A stretch of DNA of 64,000 bases from Kocuria sp. (GTDB taxonomy: Bacteria > Actinomycetota > Actinomycetes > Actinomycetales > Micrococcaceae): NCBI GenBank assembly GCA_030454085.1, contig JAKDJD010000004.1, positions 49,720-113,719 on the forward strand, read 5' to 3'. How positions within the stretch are numbered: the first letter of the stretch is position 1; each line of letters starts with the position of its first letter. Below are positions 38,806-48,227 of this stretch, piece by piece. The position numbers and the translations under genes were made by a program. Below the pieces are notes generated by a model. It did no database searches and had not been told where the DNA came from. It saw only the letters and a program-made list of their open reading frames with translations.

Positions 38806-40407
38806 ATGTCGTTCAACATAACTCGCAGAACTCTTCTCAAGGCTTCGGCCATCGCCGCGGCCGCCGCACCCGCCGTCGCCGTTTCGGGGCAGCCAGCCGT
38901 AGCCACCGGGGGCTCCAACCGGATCGCCATCATCGGCTCCGGATATGGGGGAGCGGTCGCCGCACGGAAGCTCGCGTCGGTGGGCAAGCAGGTCGATCTC
39001 ATCGAGATGGGCACGGACTGGGAGAAGATGAGCCCCATCAAGGGGCGGGTCTTCACGACGATGACTGCGCCGTCCAGCCGCTCCATGTGGTTCAAGACCC
39101 GCACAGACATGCCCTTCAGTTATCTCGGCGGAATGGACCTGGTCAACCGGCGCATTGATCCAGGTGCGGGTGCGCTGGACATCGAATACTTCGGCAACAT
39201 GAAGGTCTACGTCGGACGAGGGATCGGCGGTGGCTCCCTGGTCAACGGCGGCATGGCCGTGACTCCGCGCCGTTCCTTCTTCGAGAAGGTTCTTCCACAG
39301 GTCGACGCGGAGGAAATGTACAACGTGTACTTCCCGCGTGCGAACAGCGGCCTGCGGGTCAACGATCCCGCGATGGACCTGGTCATGAACTCGCCGTGGT
39401 ATCAGTTCGCCAGGGTCAGCGCCGATCAGGCGAAGCGGGCCGGGATCGGCCATGTCATGGTTCCGAACGTGTACGACTTCGACTACATGCGCAAGGAAGC
39501 CTATGGGCAGGTGCCTCGATCGGCGCTCGACAAGCAGGTCATTTTCGGCAATGACTACGGTAAGAATTCCCTGCCCAAGACGATACTGAAGGAAGCTCTG
39601 TCCACGGGCCGGGTCAACGTGATCCCGATGACCGAGGTGCGATCCATCGAGCGCACTCCGGAAGGGGCCTTCCGGCTCCAGACCAAGACCATCGACTTCA
39701 ATGGCAACCTCATGGAGACACGGACCAGGGAGTATGATCGCGTGGTTCTGGCCGCCGGGTCGATCGGTACTACCCGGCTGCTCCTCTCCGCTCAGGGTGA
39801 GGGCACGATCAACGGGCTGCCGGATTCCATCGGCCGGGGCTGGGGCCCGAACGGCAATACTATGCTCGCGCGGAAGCTCAGGACTTGGTCCGGTTGGCGT
39901 CAATCCACGATCCCGGTCATGGGACTGTCCAATTGGGACGACTCAACGGACTCGGTATTCGCCGAGATCGCTCCGTTCCCGGCAGGCATCGACCTCAGAA
40001 CCGGCGTTTACCTTGCTCTTACGAATAATCCGCACACAGGGACCTTCACCTGGAATCGGGGCAGCCAGAAGATGTTCTTGGACTGGGGGCCGAGCCACGC
40101 GGAGCCCTCGGTGCGTGCGGCGCAGAAGTTCTTCGATCGGATCAACCAGGCCAACCCGGGGACCGGATATCGGTCCGATCTCTTCGAGAAGAACAAGACG
40201 TTCTCGGACTACTTCACGTATCACCCGTTGGGCGGAGCGGTGTTGGGGGAGGCCACCGACCTGCAGGGCGAAGTCAAGGGCGTCCCGGGACTGTTTGTCA
40301 TGGACGGCTCACTGATTCCCGCCAAGATCGGGGTCAATCCCTTTGTGACGATCACTGCCCTCGCCGAACGGAACATGGACCGTCTCGTCGAGGCGCAAAG
40401 GTTCTAA
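38806..40407 (+). CDS. choA: Secreted cholesterol oxidase (GMC-type flavoenzyme)
   Basis: FAD enzyme expected to oxidise and isomerise cholesterol to cholest-4-en-3-one outside the cell. The ATG at 38806 gives 533 residues with a Tat-type signal (ITRRTLLKASAIAAAAAP, cleavage near VATG). The dinucleotide-binding loop IAIIGSGYGGAVAARKL and GRGIGGGSLVNGG match class I cholesterol oxidases. Catalytic residues align with Streptomyces ChoA: Glu in FAEIAPFPAG, His in TYHPLGG, Asn in GVNPFVTITALAERN. It is followed 6 bases later by a small secreted protein, probably in the same transcript. Confidence 0.9.
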   Translation: MSFNITRRTLLKASAIAAAAAPAVAVSGQPAVATGGSNRIAIIGSGYGGAVAARKLASVGKQVDLIEMGTDWEKMSPIKGRVFTTMTAPSSRSMWFKTRTDMPFSYLGGMDLVNRRIDPGAGALDIEYFGNMKVYVGRGIGGGSLVNGGMAVTPRRSFFEKVLPQVDAEEMYNVYFPRANSGLRVNDPAMDLVMNSPWYQFARVSADQAKRAGIGHVMVPNVYDFDYMRKEAYGQVPRSALDKQVIFGNDYGKNSLPKTILKEALSTGRVNVIPMTEVRSIERTPEGAFRLQTKTIDFNGNLMETRTREYDRVVLAAGSIGTTRLLLSAQGEGTINGLPDSIGRGWGPNGNTMLARKLRTWSGWRQSTIPVMGLSNWDDSTDSVFAEIAPFPAGIDLRTGVYLALTNNPHTGTFTWNRGSQKMFLDWGPSHAEPSVRAAQKFFDRINQANPGTGYRSDLFEKNKTFSDYFTYHPLGGAVLGEATDLQGEVKGVPGLFVMDGSLIPAKIGVNPFVTITALAERNMDRLVEAQRF

Positions 40408-40412
40408 TCAAC

Positions 40413-41048
40413 GTGAGGAATATGGGAGAACCCCGAAATGCACGGCTCAAGCGGCGGACCCTGGTGGGTTCGGCCGCTTGGGTCGTGCCCGTGCTCGTTA
40501 CGGCGAGTGCCGTACCGGCGGTGGCGAGCAGCGTGAAGACCGACCTGGCCATCGACGTCGTGGATCCTCCGTACGATCTGGAGAACTGGCGGCCGAAGCA
40601 TGAGATTCCTATCTACAAGGGGTCCAATGGAAACCGAGTCGCTGTCCGAGGTTCGTTGCCTCCGATGATCCGCATCACGAATGTCGGTCGGGTGACGGCC
40701 ATCGATCCGAGCGGCAGCGTCGAGCTCATCCTCCGCGACTACGGAAACGACGGGGCGTCCTGGGCATCGAACAGGGTCAAGGCGGGAACCACCAACCAGA
40801 ACGTGATGTGGACGGAAGACTCGGCAAACGCCACGGCGGAGGCCGGCGCCAGGTACAGGTACACCTGCCGCGGGGCGCTTCGACCGGGGCAGAGCATCGA
40901 CATACCCTTGAGATACTTCGTCAACCCTCCTTTCGTGCACGCCGAGTTCAACGTGCTGGTTGCCGCCTGGGTCGAGGACCAACAGGAAGGCGACTACGAC
41001 GACAACAGCCTCAGAATCGGACATGTACCGTGGGTCAGCGCGTTCTGA
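40413..41048 (+). CDS. Small Tat-exported protein of unknown function
   Basis: Not recognised. The 211-residue frame from GTG 40413 (or 208 from ATG 40422) has a twin-arginine signal, LKRRTLVGSAAWVVPVLVTA, with a likely cleavage after VPAVA. The mature part is about 175 residues, mostly predicted beta by its pattern (IRITNVGRVTAIDPSGSVELILRDYG, IPLRYFVNPPFVHAEFNVLVAAWVEDQ), with one cysteine. It resembles a single beta-sandwich domain. It starts 6 bases after the cholesterol oxidase gene, so a joint extracellular role is inferred but unproven. Confidence 0.7.
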   Translation: MRNMGEPRNARLKRRTLVGSAAWVVPVLVTASAVPAVASSVKTDLAIDVVDPPYDLENWRPKHEIPIYKGSNGNRVAVRGSLPPMIRITNVGRVTAIDPSGSVELILRDYGNDGASWASNRVKAGTTNQNVMWTEDSANATAEAGARYRYTCRGALRPGQSIDIPLRYFVNPPFVHAEFNVLVAAWVEDQQEGDYDDNSLRIGHVPWVSAF

Positions 41049-41543
41049 CTCCTGCGCTATGACGTCCCGGCGTGAACGGTCCGAGGTGCTCCGGCCCCTG
41101 CCCGAGGTCTGGCAGGGGTCGGCGTGCTCCCCATGGAGTGTCTTTCGCCACTTCGTTGGTCCGGGCTTGCGCGTTCTCGAGAGCCTCTGGCAGGATAGAC
41201 CACGTTGTTCAAGCGCTTGTCGGCGTTGACCTGCCCGAATCCCAGGGGTGCGGGGCAGTTCCGTCCAAGCCCAAAATGACCCGGTCCGAACGACTCTGGA
41301 ATCTCGTGCGCGAACACTTCGCGACACGCCCGAGTGCGGGGGTCGGTGCTTCAACGGATTGAGGAACCCGGGAATGCCGGATTCAGTTCGTGTGAGGCGG
41401 CGCCAGGAATCGAACGCCGGAATGGCGGGAGCGAGACGATCGCAACGCCGTTCGCATCGCCCGGTTTCTGCCAGAAGACGCCATACAGAGGAGTCCCAGA
41501 GGCTCCTACACAGGGAAGTACTTGAAGAAAGAGAGTCCGACAG
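41049..41543. other. Gap before the S10 operon
   Basis: About 495 bases without a convincing gene. It must contain the S10 operon promoter and leader. A weak match is TTGCGC with CAGGAT 19 bases later (around 41170-41195). Small frames here have no ribosome-binding site or recognisable domain. Confidence 0.4.
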
Positions 41544-41852
41544 ATGGCGGGACAGAAAATCCGCATCCGGCTGAAGTCGTATGACCACGAGGTCATCGAC
41601 TCCTCGGCTCGGAAGATTGTTGAGACGGTGACGCGTGCTGGTGCGACGGTTGTCGGCCCCGTGCCGCTGCCCACCGAGAAGAACGTGTACTGCGTAATCC
41701 GCTCGCCGCACAAGTACAAGGACAGCCGCGAGCACTTTGAGATGCGTACGCACAAGCGGCTGATCGACATCGTCGACCCCACGCCCAAGGCCGTTGACTC
41801 GCTCATGCGCCTGGACCTGCCGGCAGACGTGAACATCGAAATCAAGCTGTAA
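41544..41852 (+). CDS. rpsJ: Ribosomal protein uS10
   Basis: 30S head protein and NusE transcription factor, 102 residues, beginning [21 protein letters not shown] in outline. Conserved [29 protein letters not shown] and [13 protein letters not shown] segments are intact. The ATG at 41544 follows GAAAGAG. First gene of the S10 operon. Confidence 0.98.
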   Translation: MAGQKIRIRLKSYDHEVIDSSARKIVETVTRAGATVVGPVPLPTEKNVYCVIRSPHKYKDSREHFEMRTHKRLIDIVDPTPKAVDSLMRLDLPADVNIEIKL

Positions 41853-41868
41853 AGAGGATCGCATCCCA

Positions 41869-42525
41869 ATGACTACCACATTCGAGCGCCAGGTGAAGGG
41901 CCTGCTGGGCACCAAGCTTGGCATGACCCAGGTCTGGGACGAGAACGGCAAGTTCGTGCCGGTTACCGTCGTCAAGGCCGATTCCAACGTTGTCACCCAG
42001 CTGCGCGACCAGGCCAACGATGGCTACAACGCCATTCAGATCGGTTTCGGTGCTGTTGACCCGCGCAAGGTCACGAAGCCCCTCGCCGGACACTTCGAGA
42101 AGGCCGGAACCACTCCGCGCCGTCATCTCGTCGAAGTTCGCACCGCGGACGCTTCCGAGTACTCCCTCGGCCAGGAACTGACCGTCGAGCTCTTCGAGAC
42201 CGGCCAGCACGTCGACGTCGTGGGCAAGACCAAGGGCAAGGGCTTCGCCGGTGTCATGAAGCGTCACGGCTTCAAGGGCGTCGGTGCCTCGCACGGTCAG
42301 CACAAGAACCACCGCAAGCCGGGTTCCATCGGCGGTGCTTCCTACCCCGCACGCGTGTTCAAGGGAATGCGCATGGCCGGGCGTATGGGCAACAACCGCC
42401 ACACCACCCAGAACCTCACGATTCAGGGTGTCGACACCGAGAACAATGTTCTGCTGATCAAGGGCGCCATCCCCGGCCCCAAGGGCGGAGTCGTTCTGGT
42501 TCGCACTGCTGTGAAGGGAGCCTAA
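41869..42525 (+). CDS. rplC: Ribosomal protein uL3
   Basis: 50S assembly initiator near the peptidyl-transferase centre, 218 residues. Contains [17 protein letters not shown], the [16 protein letters not shown] loop that reaches the active centre, and [16 protein letters not shown]. It starts 16 bases after rpsJ and precedes rplD. Confidence 0.98.
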   Translation: MTTTFERQVKGLLGTKLGMTQVWDENGKFVPVTVVKADSNVVTQLRDQANDGYNAIQIGFGAVDPRKVTKPLAGHFEKAGTTPRRHLVEVRTADASEYSLGQELTVELFETGQHVDVVGKTKGKGFAGVMKRHGFKGVGASHGQHKNHRKPGSIGGASYPARVFKGMRMAGRMGNNRHTTQNLTIQGVDTENNVLLIKGAIPGPKGGVVLVRTAVKGA

Positions 42526-42530
42526 CTCCA

Positions 42531-43154
42531 ATGGCTACTGAAACCGTAAAGGTTGAGCTGCCGGCCGATGTCTTCGGCGTCGAGCCCAATGAGGCTCTGA
42601 TGCACCAGGTCGTCATCGCGCAGTTGGCCGCTGCCCGCCAGGGCACCCACAAGGCGAAGAACCGCGGCGAGGTCTCCGGTTCGGGACGCAAGCCGTTCAA
42701 GCAGAAGGGCACCGGTCGGGCCCGTCAGGGTTCGGTCCGCATGCCGCAGCACACTGGCGGCGGCGTCGTGCACGGTCCCGTGCCGCGCAACTACTCGCAG
42801 CGCACGCCCAAGAAGATGAAGGCCGCCGCCCTGCGCAGCGCCCTGTCCGATCGTGCGACGCACGGCCGTATCCACGTGGTCAGCTCACTCGTCGAGGAGA
42901 TCTCGACGAAGGCCGCCAAGGCAGCCCTGAGGGATCTGACCTCTCGCAAGAACGTGCTGGTTGTTATCGACCGCAAGGAAGACAACGTTGCCCTGTCCGT
43001 TCGCAACCTTGAGTTCGCCCACGTCCTGTACGCGGATCAGCTCAACACGTACGACGTGTTGCGCGCCGACGACGTGGTCTTCACCAAGGATGCCTACGAC
43101 GTGTTTGTGGCAATCGCCAGCAAGGCTGGAAAGAACCAGGAGGACGCCAAGTGA
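42531..43154 (+). CDS. rplD: Ribosomal protein uL4
   Basis: Exit-tunnel protein, 207 residues; in E. coli it also represses the S10 operon. The tunnel loop [20 protein letters not shown] is present (residues ~48-67). It starts 5 bases after rplC and its stop overlaps the rplW start (GTGA). Confidence 0.98.
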   Translation: MATETVKVELPADVFGVEPNEALMHQVVIAQLAAARQGTHKAKNRGEVSGSGRKPFKQKGTGRARQGSVRMPQHTGGGVVHGPVPRNYSQRTPKKMKAAALRSALSDRATHGRIHVVSSLVEEISTKAAKAALRDLTSRKNVLVVIDRKEDNVALSVRNLEFAHVLYADQLNTYDVLRADDVVFTKDAYDVFVAIASKAGKNQEDAK

Positions 43155-43453
43155 GCGCCACCATCAAGGATCCCCGTGACGTCATCATCGCGCCTGTCGT
43201 CTCGGAGAAGAGCTACGGGCTGATCGACGAGGGCAAGTACACCTTCGAGGTCGACACTCGCTCGAACAAGCTGGAAATCAAAGACGCCGTGGAGCGCATC
43301 TTCGGCGTCAAGGTTTCCACAGTGAACACCATCAACCGTGCCGGCAAGCGGAAGCGTACGCGCTTCGGCTGGGGGACTCGCAAGAGCACCAAGCGTGCCA
43401 TCGTGACCCTGAGTGAAGGCAGCATCGATATCTTCGGCGGTCCGCAGGCCTAG
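43151..43453 (+). CDS. rplW: Ribosomal protein uL23
   Basis: Exit-tunnel rim protein that binds signal recognition particle and trigger factor. 100 residues from a GTG overlapping the rplD stop. Conserved [21 protein letters not shown] and [26 protein letters not shown] segments are seen. Confidence 0.97.
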   Translation: MSATIKDPRDVIIAPVVSEKSYGLIDEGKYTFEVDTRSNKLEIKDAVERIFGVKVSTVNTINRAGKRKRTRFGWGTRKSTKRAIVTLSEGSIDIFGGPQA

Positions 43454-43487
43454 CGCCGCGGAGACCACTTTAACGAGGAACTGAATT

Positions 43488-44327
43488 ATGGCTATCCGTA
43501 AATACAGGCCGACAACGCCGGGCCGCCGCGGCTCGAGCGTTGCCGACTTTGCAGAAATCACGCGATCGACTCCCGAGAAGTCGCTGTTGCGCCCGCTGAG
43601 CAAAAACGGCGGACGCAACAACAGCGGTCGCATCACCACCCGTCACAAGGGCGGCGGACACAAGCGGGCCTACCGTTTGATCGATTTCCGCCGTCACGAC
43701 AAGGACGGCGTCGATGCCCGCGTTGCGCACATCGAGTACGATCCCAACCGCACGGCGCGTATCGCGCTGCTGCACTACGTTGATGGCGCCAAGCGCTACA
43801 TCATCGCCCCCAACCGCCTGAAGCAGGGCGACGTTGTCGAGTCCGGCCCGAACGCGGACATCAAGCCCGGCAACAACCTGCCGTTGCGCAACATCCCAGT
43901 CGGTACCGTGATCCACGCCGTTGAGCTCCGCCCCGGTGGCGGTGCGAAGCTCGCTCGCTCGGCCGGTGCCTCGGTGCAGCTCGTCGCCAGGGAAGGCAAG
44001 TACGGACAGCTCCGTCTGCCCTCCGGCGAGATCCGCAACGTGGACGTTCGTTGCCGCGCGACCATCGGTCAGGTCGGCAACGCCGAGCAGATCAACATTA
44101 ACTGGGGCAAGGCCGGCCGCAACCGCTGGAAGGGCGTTCGCCCGACCGTTCGCGGTGTTGTCATGAACCCTGTCGACCACCCGCACGGTGGTGGTGAGGG
44201 CAAGACGTCCGGCGGTCGTCACCCCGTCAACCCGAACGGCAAGCCCGAGGGACGCACCCGTCGCCCCAACAAGGAAAGCGACAAACTCATTGTGCGTCGT
44301 CGTCGTACTGGCAAGAACAAGCGCTAA
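43488..44327 (+). CDS. rplB: Ribosomal protein uL2
   Basis: Largest 23S-binding core protein, 279 residues, essential for peptidyl transferase. The conserved [21 protein letters not shown] histidine loop (about residues 222-242) and [18 protein letters not shown] are intact. It starts 34 bases after rplW. Confidence 0.98.
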   Translation: MAIRKYRPTTPGRRGSSVADFAEITRSTPEKSLLRPLSKNGGRNNSGRITTRHKGGGHKRAYRLIDFRRHDKDGVDARVAHIEYDPNRTARIALLHYVDGAKRYIIAPNRLKQGDVVESGPNADIKPGNNLPLRNIPVGTVIHAVELRPGGGAKLARSAGASVQLVAREGKYGQLRLPSGEIRNVDVRCRATIGQVGNAEQININWGKAGRNRWKGVRPTVRGVVMNPVDHPHGGGEGKTSGGRHPVNPNGKPEGRTRRPNKESDKLIVRRRRTGKNKR

Positions 44328-44339
44328 GGAGCCTGAAAC

Positions 44340-44621
44340 ATGCCTCGTAGTTTGAAGAAGGGCCCTTTCGTTGACCAGCACCTCTTCCTGAAGGTTGCCG
44401 CTCAGAACGATAAGGGTTCCAAGAACGTCATCAAGACGTGGTCCCGCCGCTCGATGATCGTCCCCGACATGCTCGGGCACACGATCGCCGTGCACGACGG
44501 ACGCAAGCACGTTCCCGTGTTCATCACCGAGTCGATGGTCGGGCACAAGCTCGGCGAATTCGCTCCCACGCGGAGTTTCCGCGGCCATGTGAAGGACGAC
44601 CGCAAGGGTAAGCGTCGCTGA
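44340..44621 (+). CDS. rpsS: Ribosomal protein uS19
   Basis: 30S head protein, 93 residues, [15 protein letters not shown] start, [20 protein letters not shown] and [16 protein letters not shown] conserved. It starts 12 bases after rplB with GGAG in the spacer. Confidence 0.98.
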   Translation: MPRSLKKGPFVDQHLFLKVAAQNDKGSKNVIKTWSRRSMIVPDMLGHTIAVHDGRKHVPVFITESMVGHKLGEFAPTRSFRGHVKDDRKGKRR

Positions 44622-44683
44622 TTCGGTTTCGACCGATCCAGCAGCGTGTAACTCTTCGGCATTAGACGAAAGAGAGATAGGCA

Positions 44684-45049
44684 ATGGAAGCCAAGGCATC
44701 TGCGCGCTTCGTACGCGTGACGCCTATGAAGGCCCGGCGCGTCGTCGACCTGGTTCGTGGCAAGCAGGCGAATGAGGCACTGGCGATTCTGAAGTTTGCT
44801 CCGCAGCAGGCTTCGGACCCGGTTTTCAAGGTCGTCGAGTCGGCTGTGGCCAATGCCCGCCAGCTCGCGGAACGTGACAGCGTCGCGTTCAAGGAAGAGG
44901 AACTCTTCATCAGTGAAGCGTTCGTCGACGAAGGCCCGACCATGAAGCGGTTCCAGCCGCGAGCCCAGGGTCGCGCATACCGCATCAACAAGCGAACCAG
45001 CCACATCACCGTGGTTCTCGCTACCCCGGACAATGAGGAGGACCGCTAA
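44684..45049 (+). CDS. rplV: Ribosomal protein uL22
   Basis: Exit-tunnel constriction protein, 121 residues. Typical [21 protein letters not shown] and [29 protein letters not shown] segments are present; the latter is the loop near the macrolide site. It ends directly against the rpsC start with no spacer. Confidence 0.97.
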   Translation: MEAKASARFVRVTPMKARRVVDLVRGKQANEALAILKFAPQQASDPVFKVVESAVANARQLAERDSVAFKEEELFISEAFVDEGPTMKRFQPRAQGRAYRINKRTSHITVVLATPDNEEDR

Positions 45050-45877
45050 GTGGGACAGAAAATCAACCCGCACGGATTCCGACTGGGGATCACTACGGAC
45101 CACAAGTCGCACTGGTTCGCTGACTCCAACAAGGAAGGCCAGCGCTACAAGGACTTCATCCGCGAGGACGTGAAGATCCGTGAGCTCATGTCGAACGGCA
45201 TGGAGCGCGCAGGCATCGCCAACGTCGAGATCGAGCGCACCCGCGATCGCGTCCGTGTGGACATCCACACTGCGCGTCCGGGCATCGTGATCGGCCGCCG
45301 CGGAGCCGAGGCCGACCGTATTCGCGGCGAGCTCGAGAAGCTCACCGGAAAGCAGATTCAGCTGAACATCCTCGAGGTCAACAACCCCGAGATCAACGCT
45401 CAGCTGGTTGCCCAGGGAGTTGCCGAGCAGCTCGCGTCGCGCGTCGCCTTCCGCCGCGCGATGAAGAAGGCCATTCAGTCCGCGCAGCGGGCCGGGGCCA
45501 AGGGCATCCGCATCCAGTGCTCCGGACGACTCGGCGGCGCCGAGATGTCCCGCTCGGAGTTCTACCGAGAGGGCCGCGTTCCCCTGCACACCCTCCGCGC
45601 CAACATCGACTACGGCTTCTTCGAAGCCAAGACCACCTTCGGTCGCATCGGTGTCAAGGTGTGGATCTACAAGGGTGATCTGACCGATAAAGAACTTGCT
45701 GCTCAGCAGGCCGCACAGGGCAACCGCCGTGGCAACGACCGCCGTGGAGGCGGCGAGCGTCGTCGCCGCAACGCCGGTGGAAACGCCGGTCGCCGCGGTG
45801 GGCGCAACGAGCAGCAGAACAGCGCTTCGGAGGCCCCCGCCGCTGAAGCCAAGACTGCAGAAAACGGTGAGGCATAA
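45050..45877 (+). CDS. rpsC: Ribosomal protein uS3 with long basic tail
   Basis: mRNA-entry 30S protein, 275 residues from a GTG immediately after the rplV stop. The KH domain ([20 protein letters not shown]) and the C-terminal S3 domain ([26 protein letters not shown]) are intact. After about residue 220 a low-complexity extension follows, rich in Arg, Gly and Asn ([19 protein letters not shown]), ending in an acidic/Ala stretch. Such tails occur in related actinobacteria; their function is not established. Confidence 0.97.
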   Translation: MGQKINPHGFRLGITTDHKSHWFADSNKEGQRYKDFIREDVKIRELMSNGMERAGIANVEIERTRDRVRVDIHTARPGIVIGRRGAEADRIRGELEKLTGKQIQLNILEVNNPEINAQLVAQGVAEQLASRVAFRRAMKKAIQSAQRAGAKGIRIQCSGRLGGAEMSRSEFYREGRVPLHTLRANIDYGFFEAKTTFGRIGVKVWIYKGDLTDKELAAQQAAQGNRRGNDRRGGGERRRRNAGGNAGRRGGRNEQQNSASEAPAAEAKTAENGEA

Positions 45878-46294
45878 ATGCTGATTCCCCGTCGCGTAAA
45901 GTACCGCAAGCAGCACCACCCGAAGCGCACTGGCGTCGCCAAGGGCGGCACCACCGTGTCGTTCGGTGACTGGGGCGTTCAGGCGCTGGCACCCGCGTAT
46001 GTGACCAACCGTCAGATCGAGGCTGCCCGTATTGCCATGACCCGCTACATCAAGCGTGGCGGTAAGGTCTGGATCAACATCTTCCCGGACCGCCCGCTGA
46101 CCAAGAAGCCTGCCGAAACTCGTATGGGTTCCGGTAAGGGTTCGCCGGAGTGGTGGGTTGCCAACGTCAAGCCGGGCCGTGTCGTGTTCGAACTGGCCGG
46201 CGTGAGCGATGAAGTCGCGAAAGAGGCCCTGCGCCTGGCAATCCACAAGCTCCCCATGAAGGCACGCATCGTGCGTCGCGAAGGTGGTGAATAG
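45878..46294 (+). CDS. rplP: Ribosomal protein uL16
   Basis: 50S protein near the A-site tRNA elbow, 138 residues, [19 protein letters not shown] start; [33 protein letters not shown] carries the conserved Arg that is hydroxylated in some bacteria. It abuts the rpsC stop. Confidence 0.98.
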   Translation: MLIPRRVKYRKQHHPKRTGVAKGGTTVSFGDWGVQALAPAYVTNRQIEAARIAMTRYIKRGGKVWINIFPDRPLTKKPAETRMGSGKGSPEWWVANVKPGRVVFELAGVSDEVAKEALRLAIHKLPMKARIVRREGGE

Positions 46295-46296
46295 AA

Positions 46297-46623
46297 ATGG
46301 CAGTAGGATCCAAGGATCTCTCCATCGACCAGCTCGCCGAACTGGACAACGGGGCTCTCACCGAGAAGCTGCGTTCGTCCAAGGAGGAGCTGTTCAACCT
46401 CCGTTTCCAGAAGGCCACCGGGCAGCTCCAGAATGCGGGCCGCTTCAAGGCTGTCAAGCGCGATATCGCGCGCATCTACACGGTGTTGCGCGAACGCGAG
46501 CTGGGCATCCGACCCGAGGCCGAGGGCAACGCCCAGGCTTCTGACAAGAAGGCCGACAAGAAGGCTGCAAAGGCAGCGAAGAAGGCCGATACGGCTAGCG
46601 CTACCGAAGGTGATGCCAAGTGA
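46297..46623 (+). CDS. rpmC: Ribosomal protein uL29 with Lys/Ala tail
   Basis: Exit-tunnel rim protein. The normal L29 core ([38 protein letters not shown]) ends near residue 75, and a further 30 residues form a Lys/Ala-rich tail ([17 protein letters not shown]). Total 108 residues, longer than the usual 60-80. It starts 2 bases after rplP and overlaps rpsQ (GTGA). Confidence 0.96.
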   Translation: MAVGSKDLSIDQLAELDNGALTEKLRSSKEELFNLRFQKATGQLQNAGRFKAVKRDIARIYTVLRERELGIRPEAEGNAQASDKKADKKAAKAAKKADTASATEGDAK

Positions 46624-46892
46624 GTGAACAGAAGACGGAAGAGCGCAATCTCCGCAAGACCCGTCGTGGATACGTCGTCTCGGACAAGATGGACAAGACC
46701 ATCGTCGTCGAGGTCGAGGACCACGTGACCCACGGTCTCTACGGCAAGGTCATGCGCCGCAGCCACAAGGTCAAGGTGCACGACGAGCAGAACACCGCCG
46801 GAATCGGCGACCTCGTTCGCATCATGGAGACCCGCCCGATGTCTGCCAACAAGCGTTGGCGCATCGTGGACATCGTCGAGCGCGCCAAGTAA
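46620..46892 (+). CDS. rpsQ: Ribosomal protein uS17
   Basis: 16S-binding assembly protein, 90 residues from a GTG overlapping the rpmC stop. [32 protein letters not shown] and the [26 protein letters not shown] end are typical. It is the last gene of this S10 block; the next ribosomal gene, rplN, is 10.8 kb downstream, and a strong terminator follows rpsQ. Confidence 0.98.
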   Translation: MSEQKTEERNLRKTRRGYVVSDKMDKTIVVEVEDHVTHGLYGKVMRRSHKVKVHDEQNTAGIGDLVRIMETRPMSANKRWRIVDIVERAK

Positions 46893-46917
46893 GGCTCGCT
46901 GGGCGATCCGCCTCCTA

Positions 46918-46960
46918 GAAACCCCCTCCCGCCTCGTGCGGGAGGGGGTTTCTGTGTTTA
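46918..46960 (+). terminator. Intrinsic terminator after rpsQ
   Basis: GAAACCCCCTCCCGC (46918-46932) pairs perfectly with GCGGGAGGGGGTTTC (46938-46952) over a 5-base loop, then TGTGTTT. It begins 25 bases after the rpsQ stop and separates ribosomal transcription from the iron-uptake island. Confidence 0.93.
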
Positions 46961-47116
46961 AGGGGCTGGGGCCTTCGGGCCGGTGCAGGACGGTGATTGC
47001 ATCGTCTTCCTCGCACGCTTCCTAGCGTTTCTCCAAGCCAGCTGCGCCATGACAAGAGGCGCGAAATCACAGTAAACTTAGGGGTGCCATATCGGGGGAT
47101 AAGGGAATAGTTAATA

Positions 47117-48151
47117 ATGATTCAATGCGTGCGCCGGCGTGATGGCAATCCACGGAATTGGTCGAGGACGATCATTGCCCTGGTGGCCGCCGCGGCCATC
47201 ATGTTTGGCCTCACCGGATGCGGCGTCTTCGCCTCAGGCGGGCGATCCGAAAAGACTTCCGAGCGTGTCGTCAAGGACATCGATGACGCCGAGGTGCGCG
47301 TGCCGGAGAAGCCGAGCCGCGTTGTCGCGCTGTCCGAGCCCACCCTGGACGCGGCCCTTGCGCTGGGCGTCACCCCGGTGGGCACCGTCTCCGGTCGTGG
47401 ACAGAACAGCGTCCCGGGATATCTGGCGGAAAAGGCCAAGGACATTCCTCTGGTCGGCGGCATCGGGGACTTGGACTACGAGAAAATCTCCAGCCTCAAG
47501 CCCGACCTGATCATCGTGGATGGGACGAGCGTCAACAATCGACCGGACGTCTTGGAGATCTTGCGACAGATCGCTCCGTTGGTCTTCTGCGGTTACGCCG
47601 GCGGCCCGTGGGAGCTGAACTTCGATACCACTGCTCGCGCGCTGAACCTGGAGACGAAGGGTGAGGAAGTCAAGACTGCTTTCCGAGACAAGATCGAACA
47701 GGGCAAGGCTCGCCTGGCACCGATTTACGGGGACAAGACCTTCTCGATTGTGCGATGGCAGGGAAGCGGACCTTCTCTGATCCTCAAGGAGCTTCCCGCG
47801 GGACAGGTTTTGGAAGGACTCGGTCTGAAGCGGCCGCAATCCCAGGATCGAGAGGGGAGAGGGCATTCGGACCCGGTCTCCTTGGAGAACCTCTCGACCA
47901 TCGACGCGGACTACATGTTCTTCGGAACGCTCGGTGGCGCAAGCCAGGCGAACCCGCATTCGGACTCTACCGCCGATCGGGAGGGTGCGGCTCAGGCTCT
48001 CACGACGGCCGAGGAGACCTCGGGCTTCACCGATCTGTCCGCGTACAAGAACCACCACATCATCACCGTCGACGGGTCCCGCTGGACCTCAACAGGTGGC
48101 CCCCTGCTGCTGAACGGCATCGTCGACGACATTCTCGCTGAGCTTCCCTGA
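47117..48151 (+). CDS. Ferric-siderophore-type ABC substrate-binding lipoprotein
   Basis: Class III periplasmic-binding-type lipoprotein (FepB/FecB fold). The 344-residue precursor has a basic N-region, a hydrophobic stretch and lipobox GLTGC with lipid cysteine at residue 35. The mature domain shows RVVALSEPTLDAALALGVTPVGT, SSLKPDLIIVDGT and a C-terminal HHIITVDGSRWTSTGGPLLLNGIVDDI, all typical of siderophore- or haem-binding members. It opens the island and is followed by two surface proteins, two permeases and an ATPase. The ligand is not identifiable; an iron chelate is the best inference. Confidence 0.85.
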   Translation: MIQCVRRRDGNPRNWSRTIIALVAAAAIMFGLTGCGVFASGGRSEKTSERVVKDIDDAEVRVPEKPSRVVALSEPTLDAALALGVTPVGTVSGRGQNSVPGYLAEKAKDIPLVGGIGDLDYEKISSLKPDLIIVDGTSVNNRPDVLEILRQIAPLVFCGYAGGPWELNFDTTARALNLETKGEEVKTAFRDKIEQGKARLAPIYGDKTFSIVRWQGSGPSLILKELPAGQVLEGLGLKRPQSQDREGRGHSDPVSLENLSTIDADYMFFGTLGGASQANPHSDSTADREGAAQALTTAEETSGFTDLSAYKNHHIITVDGSRWTSTGGPLLLNGIVDDILAELP

Positions 48152-48227
48152 GCGAAGCAACCCGCCGGGGCACTCGACCGGTTCCGGCACCTTTCCTGCC
48201 AGTGATCGAAGAAGAACTCCATAACCC

